Positions 50,666 to 59,400 of a DNA stretch of 64,000 nt are shown one piece after another. This stretch comes from Micromonospora_G sp044458865. GTDB taxonomy: Bacteria > Actinomycetota > Actinomycetes > Mycobacteriales > Micromonosporaceae. The stretch covers positions 124,001-188,000 of the forward strand of contig NZ_JBITIH010000008.1 in assembly GCF_044458865.1 (NCBI RefSeq), read 5' to 3'. How positions within the stretch are numbered: position 1 is the stretch's first letter; every line of letters begins with the position of its first letter. The translations under genes were made by a program, and so were the position numbers. The notes under the pieces are model-generated. The model had not been told where the DNA came from. It did not search any database and saw only the letters and a program-made list of their open reading frames with translations.

Positions 50666-51721
50666 CTACTGGCAGTTCAGGTACTGGCCGTCGAAGGCCT
50701 TCTTGAGTTCGTCGGTCTTGGCCTGCCGGTCGGTCTCGTAGTTGTCGACGTTGGCCTTGGTGACCACGAAGGAGCCGGAGTCGACGACCACTCCGGGCTT
50801 GGTGACCGTGCAGCCACCGGCGAGCTTGGTCAGCGCGTACGACCCGACGGACGCCTGCCCGACCGGGTTCTGCAGGACGGTGCCGGCGACCGAGCCGTCC
50901 CGGATGCCGGCGAGGATGGTCTGGTCGTCGTCGATCGCGATCACCTTGATCGGGAGCTTGGCCTGCTTGACTCCCTCGGCGGCGGCGACGGCCGGGTTGT
51001 ACGCGGTGTTGACGATCCCCTGGATCTGGTTGCCCTTCGCGGCGAGCAGGTCGGCGACCGCCTTCTGCGCGCTCTGTAGGTCCTTGTCCACGTCGGTCAC
51101 GGTCTGGAGCAGCTTGACCTTGCCGCCGGTCTCGTCGACCGCCTTCTGCACCCCGGCGATCCGGCGCTGGGTGTTGGAGTCGACCTTGTTGCCGGTGAGG
51201 TGGACCAGGTTGCCCTGGCCGCCCATTGCCTCGACGGCGGCCTGACCGGCCTTGTACGCGGCGAGTTCGACGTCGGTGGAGAGGCAGAAGTCCGCCTTGT
51301 TGACGTCACCGGCCGGGCACGAGGCGAGCGAGGCGACGGGGAAGCCCTGGCCCTTGAGGTCCTCGAAGGTGGAGTTGATGTTCTCCGGGGCGACCCCGAA
51401 GATGCCGAACGCGTTGTAGCCCTGCGCCGCCAGCGCCTTGAGGACGTCGTTCTGCTTGGTCTGGTCCCAGCCGGAGGTCTCGTTGAACGTGACGTCGGCC
51501 AGGCCGAGGTCGGCCTTGGCCTTCGTGGCCGCGTCCTTCCACGGCTGGAAGTACGGGTGCGCACCGCCCGGCACGAGGGCGATCTTCACCTGGTCGGCGG
51601 CCCGCGTGGTCGCGCCGGCCGCCTCGTTGTCACTCTTCTTGGTGCATCCGGCGGTGGCCAGCGTGCCCAGCGCCAGGATGGCAGCCGCGGCGCCGAGCCG
51701 AATCAACGGGCTCCGATTCAT
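50666..51721 (-). CDS. Sugar ABC importer substrate-binding lipoprotein
   Basis: A 351-residue periplasmic-binding-protein-like lipoprotein. Hydrophobic N-terminus with lipobox ATAGC (Cys at about 26), then the type-1 PBP fold: VKIALVPGGAHPYFQPWKDAA, GYNAFGIFGVAPENI, and AIDDDQTILAGIRDGSVAGTVLQNPVGQASVGSYAL. Aromatic and Asp/Asn residues of these blocks bind monosaccharides in relatives. ATG 51721 has GGAAAGG upstream. First gene of the eleven-gene operon and next to the operator at 51748. Ligand inferred as L-fucose or a similar deoxysugar from the downstream enzymes. Confidence 0.92.
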   Translation of the reverse strand: MNRSPLIRLGAAAAILALGTLATAGCTKKSDNEAAGATTRAADQVKIALVPGGAHPYFQPWKDAATKAKADLGLADVTFNETSGWDQTKQNDVLKALAAQGYNAFGIFGVAPENINSTFEDLKGQGFPVASLASCPAGDVNKADFCLSTDVELAAYKAGQAAVEAMGGQGNLVHLTGNKVDSNTQRRIAGVQKAVDETGGKVKLLQTVTDVDKDLQSAQKAVADLLAAKGNQIQGIVNTAYNPAVAAAEGVKQAKLPIKVIAIDDDQTILAGIRDGSVAGTVLQNPVGQASVGSYALTKLAGGCTVTKPGVVVDSGSFVVTKANVDNYETDRQAKTDELKKAFDGQYLNCQ

Positions 51722-51747
51722 GACCGCACCTTTCCCGCATATCGTCG

Positions 51748-51759
51748 ATCCTATAGGAT
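51748..51759. promoter_or_regulatory. Probable GntR operator of the sugar operon
   Basis: ATCCTATAGGAT is a perfect 12-bp palindrome 26 bp upstream of the binding-protein ATG, in the 155-bp gap to the divergent GntR gene. It overlaps a possible -10 box for the operon (TAGGAT read leftward), so a bound repressor would block transcription. Confidence 0.6.
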
Positions 51760-51876
51760 GTATCATGGATGTTTAGTCGATCACTCTTGTCGGCGTCAAG
51801 GCTTAACCTCGAAGAAACATGACGTCGTTATCAAGGCGTGTTCGAGGACCACGGCGACAACCTCAGAAGGAGACGG

Positions 51877-52554
51877 ATGGTCAACCAGCAGCCGGTCCGT
51901 CCGCTACGCCGGTCCACCCTCGGCGAAGACGTGTACGAGACGCTCAAGGTGCTCGTACTCGAACACACACTCAGCCCCGGCGACCGGATCAACATCGACG
52001 CGCTCGCCCGCGACCTGGCGGTCAGCCCCACCCCGATCCGCGAGGCGCTGGCCCGCCTGGAGGCCGACGGGCTGGTACGCAAACGCCCACTGGTCGGCTA
52101 CACGGTGAGCCCACTGCTGACCCGGGCCGAGTTCACCCACATGTTCGAGATGCGGTCACTGTTGGAGACCGCCGCCGCCCGCTGGGCCGCCGAACGTGCC
52201 AGCGACGAACTCCGCACCCAGATCAGCGCCGAGGCCGCCACCACGGTCGACACCGACGAGGGCGACCCGGAGGGCTGGCGCTGGCACGCCGCGTTCACCA
52301 CCCTCGACGCCCGGTTCCATGACCTGATCGCAGGCGCCGCCGGCAACCCGCTGCTCTCCGACGGCATCGCCCGGCTCCACGCCCACCTGCACCTGCACCG
52401 CCGCTACTTCCCGTACGCACAGACCGGCACCACCAGCACCGAGCACCAGCGGATCGCCGACGCGATCGCCGCACACGAGCCGGACGAGGCGGAGGCGGCG
52501 ATGCGGGAACACCTGGACCGGGCCCGGGAACGCCACCTACCCGCCTTCGACTGA
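51877..52554 (+). CDS. GntR-family regulator (FCD/FadR subfamily)
   Basis: A 225-residue regulator. The winged helix (about 12-75) includes LGEDVYETLKVLVLEHTLSPGDRINIDALARDLAVSPTPIREAL and LEADGLVRKRPLVGYTV. The C-terminal FCD domain (about 80-220) has FEMRSLLETAAARWAAE and likely metal-binding residues in DARFHDLIAGAAGN and EHQRIADAIAAHEPDEA. Divergent from the sugar operon, so probably its repressor, released by a pathway intermediate such as fuconate. ATG 51877 has AAGGAG 5 nt upstream; an earlier in-frame ATG lacks one. Confidence 0.92.
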   Translation: MVNQQPVRPLRRSTLGEDVYETLKVLVLEHTLSPGDRINIDALARDLAVSPTPIREALARLEADGLVRKRPLVGYTVSPLLTRAEFTHMFEMRSLLETAAARWAAERASDELRTQISAEAATTVDTDEGDPEGWRWHAAFTTLDARFHDLIAGAAGNPLLSDGIARLHAHLHLHRRYFPYAQTGTTSTEHQRIADAIAAHEPDEAEAAMREHLDRARERHLPAFD

Positions 52555-52679
52555 CGCCGCCGGTGAACCCCGATGCCGCGTACGCCGCGACGGAAGCCCA
52601 TCCGGAGCGGGCCCGGCAGCGACCTGGCCTGAGCCTGGTCGCCGCCGGGCCGGGGTTCCCCTGCCCGCGCCCGCAGCGG

Positions 52680-54302
52680 TCAGCTCGACATCACCCGCTG
52701 GTGCAAGGCGGTCACCACCGACCGGGCGGAGACGAACGCCCCGTGCTGCCAGGCGGTCTCGTGGCTCAGCCAGTCGCCAGCGAAGTAGACCCGCCCCGCC
52801 GGCTGCAACAGCAGGTTGTACCCGGCCGTGCCGTGCGGCGGCGAGGTCCAGGCCCCTTCCAGGTAACGCGTCCGGTCCCAGGCGTGGGAGAAGGAGGTGG
52901 CCAACTCGGTCCGGTACTTCTCCCCGTGGATCTTCACCCCCTGGGCGACCGCCCGCGCCTCGCGCTCGGCCGGCGTGAGCGCGCTGTACGTACGGGCGTT
53001 CGCGCCGGTGTTGTAGTAACCGACGATCAGGCCCCGCCTACCGTGGAAGCCGTACGACGGGTACCAGATGTGGGCGAGGTCGAGGTCGGTCTCGGTGATG
53101 CCGCCGTAGATCCGCTCGTCCGTCTCCCACCAGCGGCTGCGGTACTCCAGTCCGATCTTGCCGGAGGCGGTGACCGGGAAGCTGCCCAGGGCGGCGGTCA
53201 CGTTGGTACCGAGATTGTGCGGCACCCGGGCCATCAGGTGCGGCGGCAGCGTGGCCACGCAGTAGTCAGCCCGGATCGACTTCTCGTGCCGACCCTGGCG
53301 GTAGGTCACCTCGACCTCGCGGCCCCGATTGGTCACCCCGGTGACCTCCGCGCCGAGCCGCACCCGGCGACCGCCGACCGCCCGGGTGAGGGCGCGCGGA
53401 ATCGCGTCCATCCCACCGACCGGCTGGAACATCAGCATCGCCTGGTCGTAGCCGAGTTCGAAGGAGAAGTAACGCCCGACGTTGCTGGCGAAGACGTCCG
53501 ACAGCGGTGGCGGGGCGCCGAGCGGGGTGCCCCCGTCGTTGCCGGCACCCGGGTAGGCGGCGTACCCCCGCCGGTTCGTCCCGGTGTACGCCCAACCGCT
53601 GGTACGTCCACCGATCGCCCCGAAGTTCTGTAGGAACGACAGCAGGCGCTGCTTGTCCTCGGCGGTGAGTTGGGCGTCCAACGCCCCCTGGTCGGTCGCC
53701 TTGGCGAGCAGTTCGGAGACGTAGCCGTACACGTCGGCCTTGGCGGTGCGGTAACGCTGGGCGGAGGCCATACCGGTGGACTCGTTGTAGATCCGGGCGT
53801 CGGCGTTGGCGTTGGTGAAGACCTCGATCGGCACCCCGAGTTCGCGGCAGTAGTCCAGGGTGACCATCCACTGTGCCAACCGACCGGGCCCCGCGTTGAA
53901 ATAGGTCCCGTCGGAGAACCTCGCCTTCTGCGTCCGCCCGTCCAGGTCCGTCTCGACGCTGCCGCCCCGGATGGTCAGGTTCCGCCCGCCGGCGACCCCG
54001 CGCGCCTCCAGGATCGTGCAGTCGTACCCGGCCTTGCCCAGTTCGTACGCGGTGGCGAGGCCGGCGACACCGCCGCCGAGGATGACCACCCGGGCACCGG
54101 ACCGGCCGGTCAGGGTGAAGTCGGATCGCGCCGGTGCGCGAAACGCCGGTGCGGCGGACGCGGCGGTCGGTGCGAGTCCGAGCGCGCCCATGGTGGCGAG
54201 CATCGCGCCGGCGCCACCGCTGGCACCGACGGCACGCAGAAAACCGCGCCGGTCGATCGCGGGTCGCGCAGGATGGTTCACGGGTTGCGTGTGGTGGCTC
54301 AT
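52680..54302 (-). CDS. Tat-exported flavin-containing monoamine oxidase
   Basis: A 540-residue FAD amine oxidase. The twin-arginine signal DRRGFLR with a hydrophobic stretch (about 17-50) predicts folded export. The FAD site is VVILGGGVAGLATAYELGKAG (about 71-91), followed by the GG motif region GVAGGRNLTIRGG. The C-terminus has VYFAGDWLSHETAWQHGAFVSA, the usual flavin-binding end. Oxidises primary amines or L-amino acids outside the membrane with release of H2O2. ATG 54302 has AGGGGG upstream. Single gene, divergent promoter shared with nothing obvious. Confidence 0.92.
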   Translation of the reverse strand: MSHHTQPVNHPARPAIDRRGFLRAVGASGGAGAMLATMGALGLAPTAASAAPAFRAPARSDFTLTGRSGARVVILGGGVAGLATAYELGKAGYDCTILEARGVAGGRNLTIRGGSVETDLDGRTQKARFSDGTYFNAGPGRLAQWMVTLDYCRELGVPIEVFTNANADARIYNESTGMASAQRYRTAKADVYGYVSELLAKATDQGALDAQLTAEDKQRLLSFLQNFGAIGGRTSGWAYTGTNRRGYAAYPGAGNDGGTPLGAPPPLSDVFASNVGRYFSFELGYDQAMLMFQPVGGMDAIPRALTRAVGGRRVRLGAEVTGVTNRGREVEVTYRQGRHEKSIRADYCVATLPPHLMARVPHNLGTNVTAALGSFPVTASGKIGLEYRSRWWETDERIYGGITETDLDLAHIWYPSYGFHGRRGLIVGYYNTGANARTYSALTPAEREARAVAQGVKIHGEKYRTELATSFSHAWDRTRYLEGAWTSPPHGTAGYNLLLQPAGRVYFAGDWLSHETAWQHGAFVSARSVVTALHQRVMSS

Positions 54303-54452
54303 ACGTCCCCCTGTCGAAGATCCGTGGGACGCCGAGTCTCGGCGCGGACTGTTACCGCCGAAGCGAAATGATGTTGCGGAGCGATTTCGTTGATCTTCGA
54401 TGGAAGCTGGCGCCCACACCGCACCCGCCCGGCAACCCGAGGGGCCGTCGGG

Positions 54453-55037
54453 TCAGCCGATCACCCGGAGCTGACCCTCCGGGCCGCCCTGCTCCCGCAT
54501 CGCGACGACGAGGTCCGCCCGCGCCCTCGCCACCCGTGACCGGATGGTGCCCACCGGGCAGTCGCAGACCAGCGCCGCCTCGGCGTAACTCAGCCCCGCC
54601 ACCTGGGTCGCGACAAACGCCTCACGTCGATCCCGGGGCAACGTACGCAACAAGTGGTCGAGCAGGACGCCCTCCTCGAACCCGCCACCCTGTCCGGCCC
54701 TGGTCGCGTCGACGGCGCCCTGCCAGTCGGCAAGCTCGGTGGTGCGCGGACGACGGACCAGCGCGCGGATGTGGTCCGCCGCGACCCGACGCGCGATCGC
54801 CAGCAGCCACGTCCGCGCGGACGACCGGGCCGCGAACCGGGGCAGTGCCCGCATCGCCCGCAGATAGGTTTCCTGGGTCAGGTCTTCCGCCTCCTGCGCC
54901 CCGGCCAGGTGACTGACGAATCGGTGCACGTCACGCTGGGTGGCCCTGATGAACGCACCGGCCGCGGTCCGGTCGCCGGCCTTCGCGGCCAACGCCCAGC
55001 GGGTGATCTCGTCGTCCTCGGACCCGGTCGCAGGCAT
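54453..55037 (-). CDS. ECF RNA polymerase sigma factor (SigC-like)
   Basis: A 194-residue extracytoplasmic-function sigma factor. Region 2 is FIRATQRDVHRFVSHLAGAQEAEDLTQETYLRAMRALPRF (about 28-68), and region 4 is LLRTLPRDRREAFVATQVAGLSYAEAALVCDCPVGTIRSRVARAR (about 125-172). The linker and CDCPVGTIRSR match SigC-type factors (recalled). Divergent from a zinc-finger membrane protein that may be its anti-sigma factor, and near copper genes it may control. The start is leaderless by the same -10 spacing as other genes here. Confidence 0.92.
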   Translation of the reverse strand: MPATGSEDDEITRWALAAKAGDRTAAGAFIRATQRDVHRFVSHLAGAQEAEDLTQETYLRAMRALPRFAARSSARTWLLAIARRVAADHIRALVRRPRTTELADWQGAVDATRAGQGGGFEEGVLLDHLLRTLPRDRREAFVATQVAGLSYAEAALVCDCPVGTIRSRVARARADLVVAMREQGGPEGQLRVIG

Positions 55038-55043
55038 GTGGGA

Positions 55044-55049
55044 AGGTTA
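55044..55049 (-). promoter_or_regulatory. -10 box of the sigma gene, probable leaderless start
   Basis: Read leftward, TAACCT is 6 nt before ATG 55037. No Shine-Dalgarno sequence is present. Confidence 0.55.
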
Positions 55050-55197
55050 ACCTGCCGGGCCCCCGATTAGGGTTGCGGCATCACCACGGAAAGCGGCGTC
55101 CTCATCCCCATCGGCAGCGGCGTCTCGATGGCGCGGCAGCGTCCGCAGGGAAACTCGACGCCTTCACGGGAACTCGACAGAGCCGGGGACCGACAAT

Positions 55198-55965
55198 ATG
55201 AGTGTGGGGTGCGAACAGTACCGGGAGTCGCTCTCGGCGTGGCTGGACGGCGAGGATGATCCGGCCGAGCGGCACGTCGTGGAGCGACATCTCGGCGAAT
55301 GCGCGGAATGCCGCTCGTGGATGGATGCCGCCGCCTCGGTGACCCGGCTCGCCCGGACCAGCGTGGTCGGCGCCGAGGTCGAACTCGACGAGCGGCTGCT
55401 CGCGGCGGCGCCCGGCCCCGGCCGGCTACGTCTGGCGATCACGCTGCGCGTCCTGTTGGGGGTGCTCGGGGCGGTGCAGTTCGTACTCGGAGCGGCACAG
55501 ATCGCCGGCATCGCGGGCACCCAGCACCTGCACGACCTGACCGGGACGACGGTCCCGCCCAACCACCTCTGGCACGAGTCGGCCGCCTGGAACGTGGCTA
55601 TCGGCGCCGGCTTCGGTTGGATCGCGCTGCGGCGTACTCGGCCGGTCGGGATCCTGCCCACCCTCACCGCCTTCGTCGCCGTACTCACCCTGCTCTCCGC
55701 GAACGACATGATCGTCGGCCGGGTGGACGTGAGCCGGATCCTCAGCCACGGTTTCATCGTGGCCGGCTACCTGATCATCCTCGCCCTGACCCGGCCCGCG
55801 CTCGACCCCGGCGAGCCGCCCCGACAGCACGATTCCGGCCCGTCCCGATGGCGGGCCAGCTTCGACGCCGAGGAAGCAGCCCCGATGCCACCACTGCGCC
55901 TGGTCCGCTCCCACCCCGGTGCCCGCCCCGCGCACGCCCGCCACAACACCCACCGCGCCGCCTGA
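55198..55965 (+). CDS. Membrane protein with zinc-finger anti-sigma domain
   Basis: A 255-residue protein. The N-terminal ZAS/zf-HC2 domain spans about 1-45: CEQYRESLSAWLDGEDDP, then HLGECAEC (HX3CX2C) as zinc site. Four or five membrane segments follow (LRVLLGVLGAVQFVLGAAQIAGI, AAWNVAIGAGFGWIAL, TLTAFVAVLTLLSANDMIVG, LSHGFIVAGYLIILAL) and an Arg/Pro-rich cytosolic tail. Such proteins hold the ECF factor at the membrane until a signal arrives. The multi-span sensor part is unusual, since typical ones have one span. Hairpin copy 3 directly follows the stop. Confidence 0.85.
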   Translation: MSVGCEQYRESLSAWLDGEDDPAERHVVERHLGECAECRSWMDAAASVTRLARTSVVGAEVELDERLLAAAPGPGRLRLAITLRVLLGVLGAVQFVLGAAQIAGIAGTQHLHDLTGTTVPPNHLWHESAAWNVAIGAGFGWIALRRTRPVGILPTLTAFVAVLTLLSANDMIVGRVDVSRILSHGFIVAGYLIILALTRPALDPGEPPRQHDSGPSRWRASFDAEEAAPMPPLRLVRSHPGARPAHARHNTHRAA

Positions 55966-56016
55966 AAGGAAGGGCCCCTTCTTATCGTTTTCGGTAGAGG
56001 AAGGGCCCCTTCCTAA
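55964..56016. repeat. Long GGAAGGGCCCC hairpin, copy 3
   Basis: The same 18-nt loop as copy 1 (TTATCGTTTTCGGTAGAG) with near-identical arms; one arm base differs near the centre. It starts within the stop codon of the anti-sigma gene and lies between convergent stops, so a bidirectional terminator is likely. Confidence 0.85.
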
Positions 56017-56047
56017 CGGCTCGCGCTACCGGCGATAACGGCTCGCG

Positions 56048-58090
56048 TTACCGGCTCGGGTCGTGTCGGGCCGCCTCGGCCAGGAAGGCGTTGTAGCGGG
56101 CGAGCTCGTCCTCCTCGCCGCTCGCCCGCGCCCGGTCGGCGGCGCGGTCGAGCCGGGCCTGCTCCCGCTCGTCCGCCCGGATCCACTGACGGACCAGCAG
56201 GATCATCACGATCACGGCCGGCACCTCACCGAACGCCCAGGCTATGCCGGCGCCGAGATGCTGGTCGGCGAGGAGCGTGCCGGCCCAGTCCGGGTGTACG
56301 GCGCTGTACCAGTCCGGGGCGATGACCGTGGTCGACTGCATCAGGATCACACCGAGGAAGGCGTGGAAGATCATCGCCGCGAAGTGGATCACGACGAGCA
56401 GCGGCTGGGGCAGCCGCCGCCGCCCGGGGTCCACCCCGATCAGCACCCAGAAGAGCAGGTAACCCGCGAGCACGAAGTGGGTGAGCATCGCCAGGTGCCC
56501 CAGGTGGTAACGCATCAGGGTGCCGAGCAGCCCGCTGAAGTAGAGCCCGTACAGGCTGGCGACATAGATGCCGAGGGCGACCAGCGGATGGGTCAGCACC
56601 CGCGTCACCCGGCTGTGGATCAGGATCAGCAACCACTCCCGGGCGCCCCGCACCTCGGGATCGGCGGGTCGGCGCAGCGCCCGCAGGGCAAGCGTGACCG
56701 GTGCCCCGCCGACGAGCAGGATCGGCACCGCCATGGAGAGCACCATGTGCTGGACCATGTGCACACTGAAGAGCAGGTACGCGTACCGGGCGACGCCGAG
56801 GTTGGTGATCGCGGCGAGCAGCAGCAACCCGGCCAGCCAGCTCGCGGTCCGCGACCACGGCCACCGGTGCCCCGCGCGGCGCAGTCGATACACGCCGGTC
56901 ACGTACGCGGCGATCCCGAACCCGGTCAGGGTCAGGAAGAACATGTCCGGCAGTACGTCGCCGAGCATCCGAGCCGCTGTCGGCGCCGGTGGCAGTGCGA
57001 AGCCGAGCAGTTCGACCAGCGGATCGGGCTCGACCGGGTCGACCGGAACCGGGGTCGGGCTCCGGGACAGCGCCACGGCCAGACCGAACGTGGCCGCGAA
57101 GACGGCCACCTCCCCGGCTGCCAGCCGGACGAACGCGCCCGCCCTTCCGGCCCGAAGGGCCGGCAGCGTACGGGCCCGGTGGAGGGCACCGATCCCGCCC
57201 AGGAGCAGCAACGCGGCGATCTTTCCGAGCAGCAGGGCGCCGTAGCCGGAGTGCCAGAGCTGGTTCCACTCCCCCAGGCGTACCCAGGCGTTGGTCAGCC
57301 CGCTCACCGTCACCAGGACGAAGCAGGCCAAGGCGAGCCGGCTGTACCGCGCCGCCGCGTCGGACAGCAACCGCACGTTCCGTACGAGAAGGAGCCCAAC
57401 CAGGCCGCCGAGCCAGACGGTGGCGGCCAGTACGTGCAGGGCCAGGCTGGTCACCGCCAGTTGATGGTTGCCGGCGCCGGCCGCGTGCCCGGTGAACGCC
57501 GGTGGCAGCACCGCCACCAGCCCCAGTACGGCCGTGGTCGCGGCCAGTGTCCGGGAAACCCCGGCCCGGGACAGTACGGCGAGCAGCAGCGCCAGCCCCG
57601 CCTGCAAGGCCAGCGCCCGTCCCTGGCTGATCGAGGTGGCGAAACTGAGGACGGTGGCGGAACGCAGTTCGGGGATCGGCTGTCCGAGCAGGTCGGAGAC
57701 GGTCAGCACCAGCATGGCGATCGCCGAGAGTGCCCAGCCGAGCGCACAGCCGGTCGCCCAACGGAGCAGGAGGTAACCGCGCGGTGACACACTGCTGCGG
57801 TCACCGGGGAGCAGGAAGGCGGCCGTGAGCAGCAGACCGACGGTGACCGTGGCGAACCCGTCCAGGACCAGCCGTACCACGGGCAGCCCCCAGCGGGTGA
57901 CCGGGCCGGGGTCGGGCAGTCCGGCGATCGCGGTGCTCTCCACCGCACCGCCGAGCCGGAGAGTCAGCAGCAGCACGGCCAGCGCCGCCACCCCGACGGC
58001 GACCGGCAACCACCAGCGCCGCCCACCGCCGACGGCGGGGACGGCGGAGCCGGGAGCGGCGGCGGTCCCCGGTTCACCTGGGCCGCTCAT
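56048..58090 (-). CDS. CopD - CtaG fusion copper membrane protein
   Basis: A 680-residue polytopic protein with about 15 membrane segments. The first half (to about 360) is a CopD-like copper-resistance domain: ATVWLGGLVGLLLVRNV and FVLVTVSGLTNAWVRL. The second half resembles cytochrome c oxidase assembly factor CtaG_Cox: VHMVQHMVLSMAVPILLVGGAPV with HxxxH, MRYHLGHLAMLTHFVLAGYLLFW and IHFAAMIFHAFLGVILM. The His/Met pairs could carry copper. ATG 58090 overlaps CopC by 4 bp. Likely moves copper across the membrane and helps build oxidase. Confidence 0.9.
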   Translation of the reverse strand: MSGPGEPGTAAAPGSAVPAVGGGRRWWLPVAVGVAALAVLLLTLRLGGAVESTAIAGLPDPGPVTRWGLPVVRLVLDGFATVTVGLLLTAAFLLPGDRSSVSPRGYLLLRWATGCALGWALSAIAMLVLTVSDLLGQPIPELRSATVLSFATSISQGRALALQAGLALLLAVLSRAGVSRTLAATTAVLGLVAVLPPAFTGHAAGAGNHQLAVTSLALHVLAATVWLGGLVGLLLVRNVRLLSDAAARYSRLALACFVLVTVSGLTNAWVRLGEWNQLWHSGYGALLLGKIAALLLLGGIGALHRARTLPALRAGRAGAFVRLAAGEVAVFAATFGLAVALSRSPTPVPVDPVEPDPLVELLGFALPPAPTAARMLGDVLPDMFFLTLTGFGIAAYVTGVYRLRRAGHRWPWSRTASWLAGLLLLAAITNLGVARYAYLLFSVHMVQHMVLSMAVPILLVGGAPVTLALRALRRPADPEVRGAREWLLILIHSRVTRVLTHPLVALGIYVASLYGLYFSGLLGTLMRYHLGHLAMLTHFVLAGYLLFWVLIGVDPGRRRLPQPLLVVIHFAAMIFHAFLGVILMQSTTVIAPDWYSAVHPDWAGTLLADQHLGAGIAWAFGEVPAVIVMILLVRQWIRADEREQARLDRAADRARASGEEDELARYNAFLAEAARHDPSR

Positions 58091-58677
58091 CGGGCCCGGA
58101 CCGCTCGGCGGTGCCGTACCCGGATCAGGCCGGCGGCGGCGACGACCAGGGCGACCGCTCCCCCCGCGCACCACCAGCGTCCGTCCGGACCGGCCGGTGT
58201 GGTCGCGGTCGCATCGGCCCGGTCCGCTTCGGCCGGCTGTGCGGGCTGGACCGGCTCCGCCGGTTCCTGCCCGGGTGGCAGCGCCACGGTGAACCGGAAC
58301 TCGCCCTGCACCGGATGTCCGTCGGCGGAGATCGCCCGCCAGGCGACCCGGTAGTCACCGGAACGCAGCGGGTGCACCGGCTGGCTCATCTCGTGGTCCA
58401 CCACCCGGACCGGCCCGTCACCGTAACGACGCTGGTCCGCGCCCTCGACCACGACGGTGCTGAGGTCGGCCCGGACGAGTTCGTCGAAGGTCAGCCGGAC
58501 CGCCGCGACCTGCCTGGTCACGGTCGCGCCGTCGGCCGGGTCGGTGCCGAGCAGCCGGGAATGCGCCCAGGCCGGCGCGGCGGCCGGCACACCAGCCAGG
58601 AGTACGGCGATCCCGGCGACCGCCGGCACCGTCATCCGCGCCACGATCCGTCCACCCCGCACGAGCACCGACCTCAC
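58087..58677 (-). CDS. CopC-family extracytoplasmic copper-binding protein
   Basis: A 196-residue CopC protein. Signal sequence about 1-40 (MTVPAVAGIAVLLAGVPAAAPAWA), then mature HSRLLGTDPADGATVTRQVAAVRLTFDELV, where the exposed N-terminal His after AWA is a Cu(II) ligand in the family. DHEMSQPVHPLRSGDYRVAWRAISADGHPVQGEFRFTV holds more His ligands. A Pro/Ala-rich tail leads to a C-terminal membrane anchor. GTG 58677 is preferred for AGGCGG upstream; ATG 58635 and longer frames are alternatives. Hands copper to the CopD partner. Confidence 0.88.
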   Translation of the reverse strand: MRSVLVRGGRIVARMTVPAVAGIAVLLAGVPAAAPAWAHSRLLGTDPADGATVTRQVAAVRLTFDELVRADLSTVVVEGADQRRYGDGPVRVVDHEMSQPVHPLRSGDYRVAWRAISADGHPVQGEFRFTVALPPGQEPAEPVQPAQPAEADRADATATTPAGPDGRWWCAGGAVALVVAAAGLIRVRHRRAVRAR

Positions 58678-58791
58678 TTCCGCCTGTTCCGGAACCCGGT
58701 AGGTGGTCGTGCGGACGTGATCTGGAGTTCCCACGAGCCGGTGCGGGGCACGTCACACCGGCACCGGCCCGTCGGTCGAACCGCTCGGACC

Positions 58792-58827
58792 GGTCAGGTC
58801 GGTCGGGTCGGTCGGGTCGGTCAGGCT
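58792..58827. repeat. 9-bp tandem repeat (GGTCGGGTC), four units
   Basis: Four units in the spacer between the CopC and DUF5709 genes, the middle two identical. G-rich on the + strand; no function assigned. Confidence 0.75.
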
Positions 58828-58830
58828 CCG

Positions 58831-59298
58831 TCAGGGGAACTCGACGATGTGCATCGCGGCCTCCTCGGCCGACGCGCCGCCACCGTCGATTCCGACATCG
58901 CTGCCGATCGACTCACCGTCGACGTCAGGCCCGAACCCCTCGTCCGGGGCGACCAGGCGCCCGGCCCGCAGATCCCCGACCTCGTTGGCATCCAGGAACT
59001 CGTCGGCCTCGCGGGAGAGCGCGTCCTCGTCGAGGTCGGTACGGAGCACCGGGCCGTCCCACGGCGTCGCCTGCTCCGGAACCTCCTGGGTGAGCCGCTG
59101 GTCGAGCGACTCACCAATGCTCGCCTCCTCGGCGGTCACACCGAAGGCGGTCGAGCCCCGATAGTTCTCCGGCGGGGAGTAGCCCTCGTCGAGCGCGTCG
59201 TCGAGCCCTCGGTCCTCCAGCGTGTCCTCCGCCGACAGTTGGCCCTCGTCGTGGGGGAACCAGACGTCCGTCTCGGCCGATCCGTCAGGGGTGGTCAT
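58831..59298 (-). CDS. DUF5709-family protein
   Basis: A 155-residue acidic protein with no membrane segment. It carries the DUF5709 hallmark QLSAEDTLEDRGLDDALDEGYSPPENYRG and ends in ADEFLDANEVGDLRAGRLVAPDEG. AGGAGG 8 nt before the ATG. Function of the family is unknown; strongly acidic composition suggests an extended or ligand-bound state. Confidence 0.88.
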   Translation of the reverse strand: MTTPDGSAETDVWFPHDEGQLSAEDTLEDRGLDDALDEGYSPPENYRGSTAFGVTAEEASIGESLDQRLTQEVPEQATPWDGPVLRTDLDEDALSREADEFLDANEVGDLRAGRLVAPDEGFGPDVDGESIGSDVGIDGGGASAEEAAMHIVEFP

Positions 59299-59400
59299 GT
59301 CGCGCCTCCTCGCTGCTCATGGCTGGCGGGTGCCGCCGTTGGCGAGCCTAGCCACCTCCTCGCCCGAGTGCCGGGTTCGCGACCGACCGGTACGTCAGTC

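Noticed and set aside
58792..58827. GGTCGGGTC repeat as iteron or replication site
   Set aside because: Only four short units, and no replication protein or DnaA-box cluster nearby.
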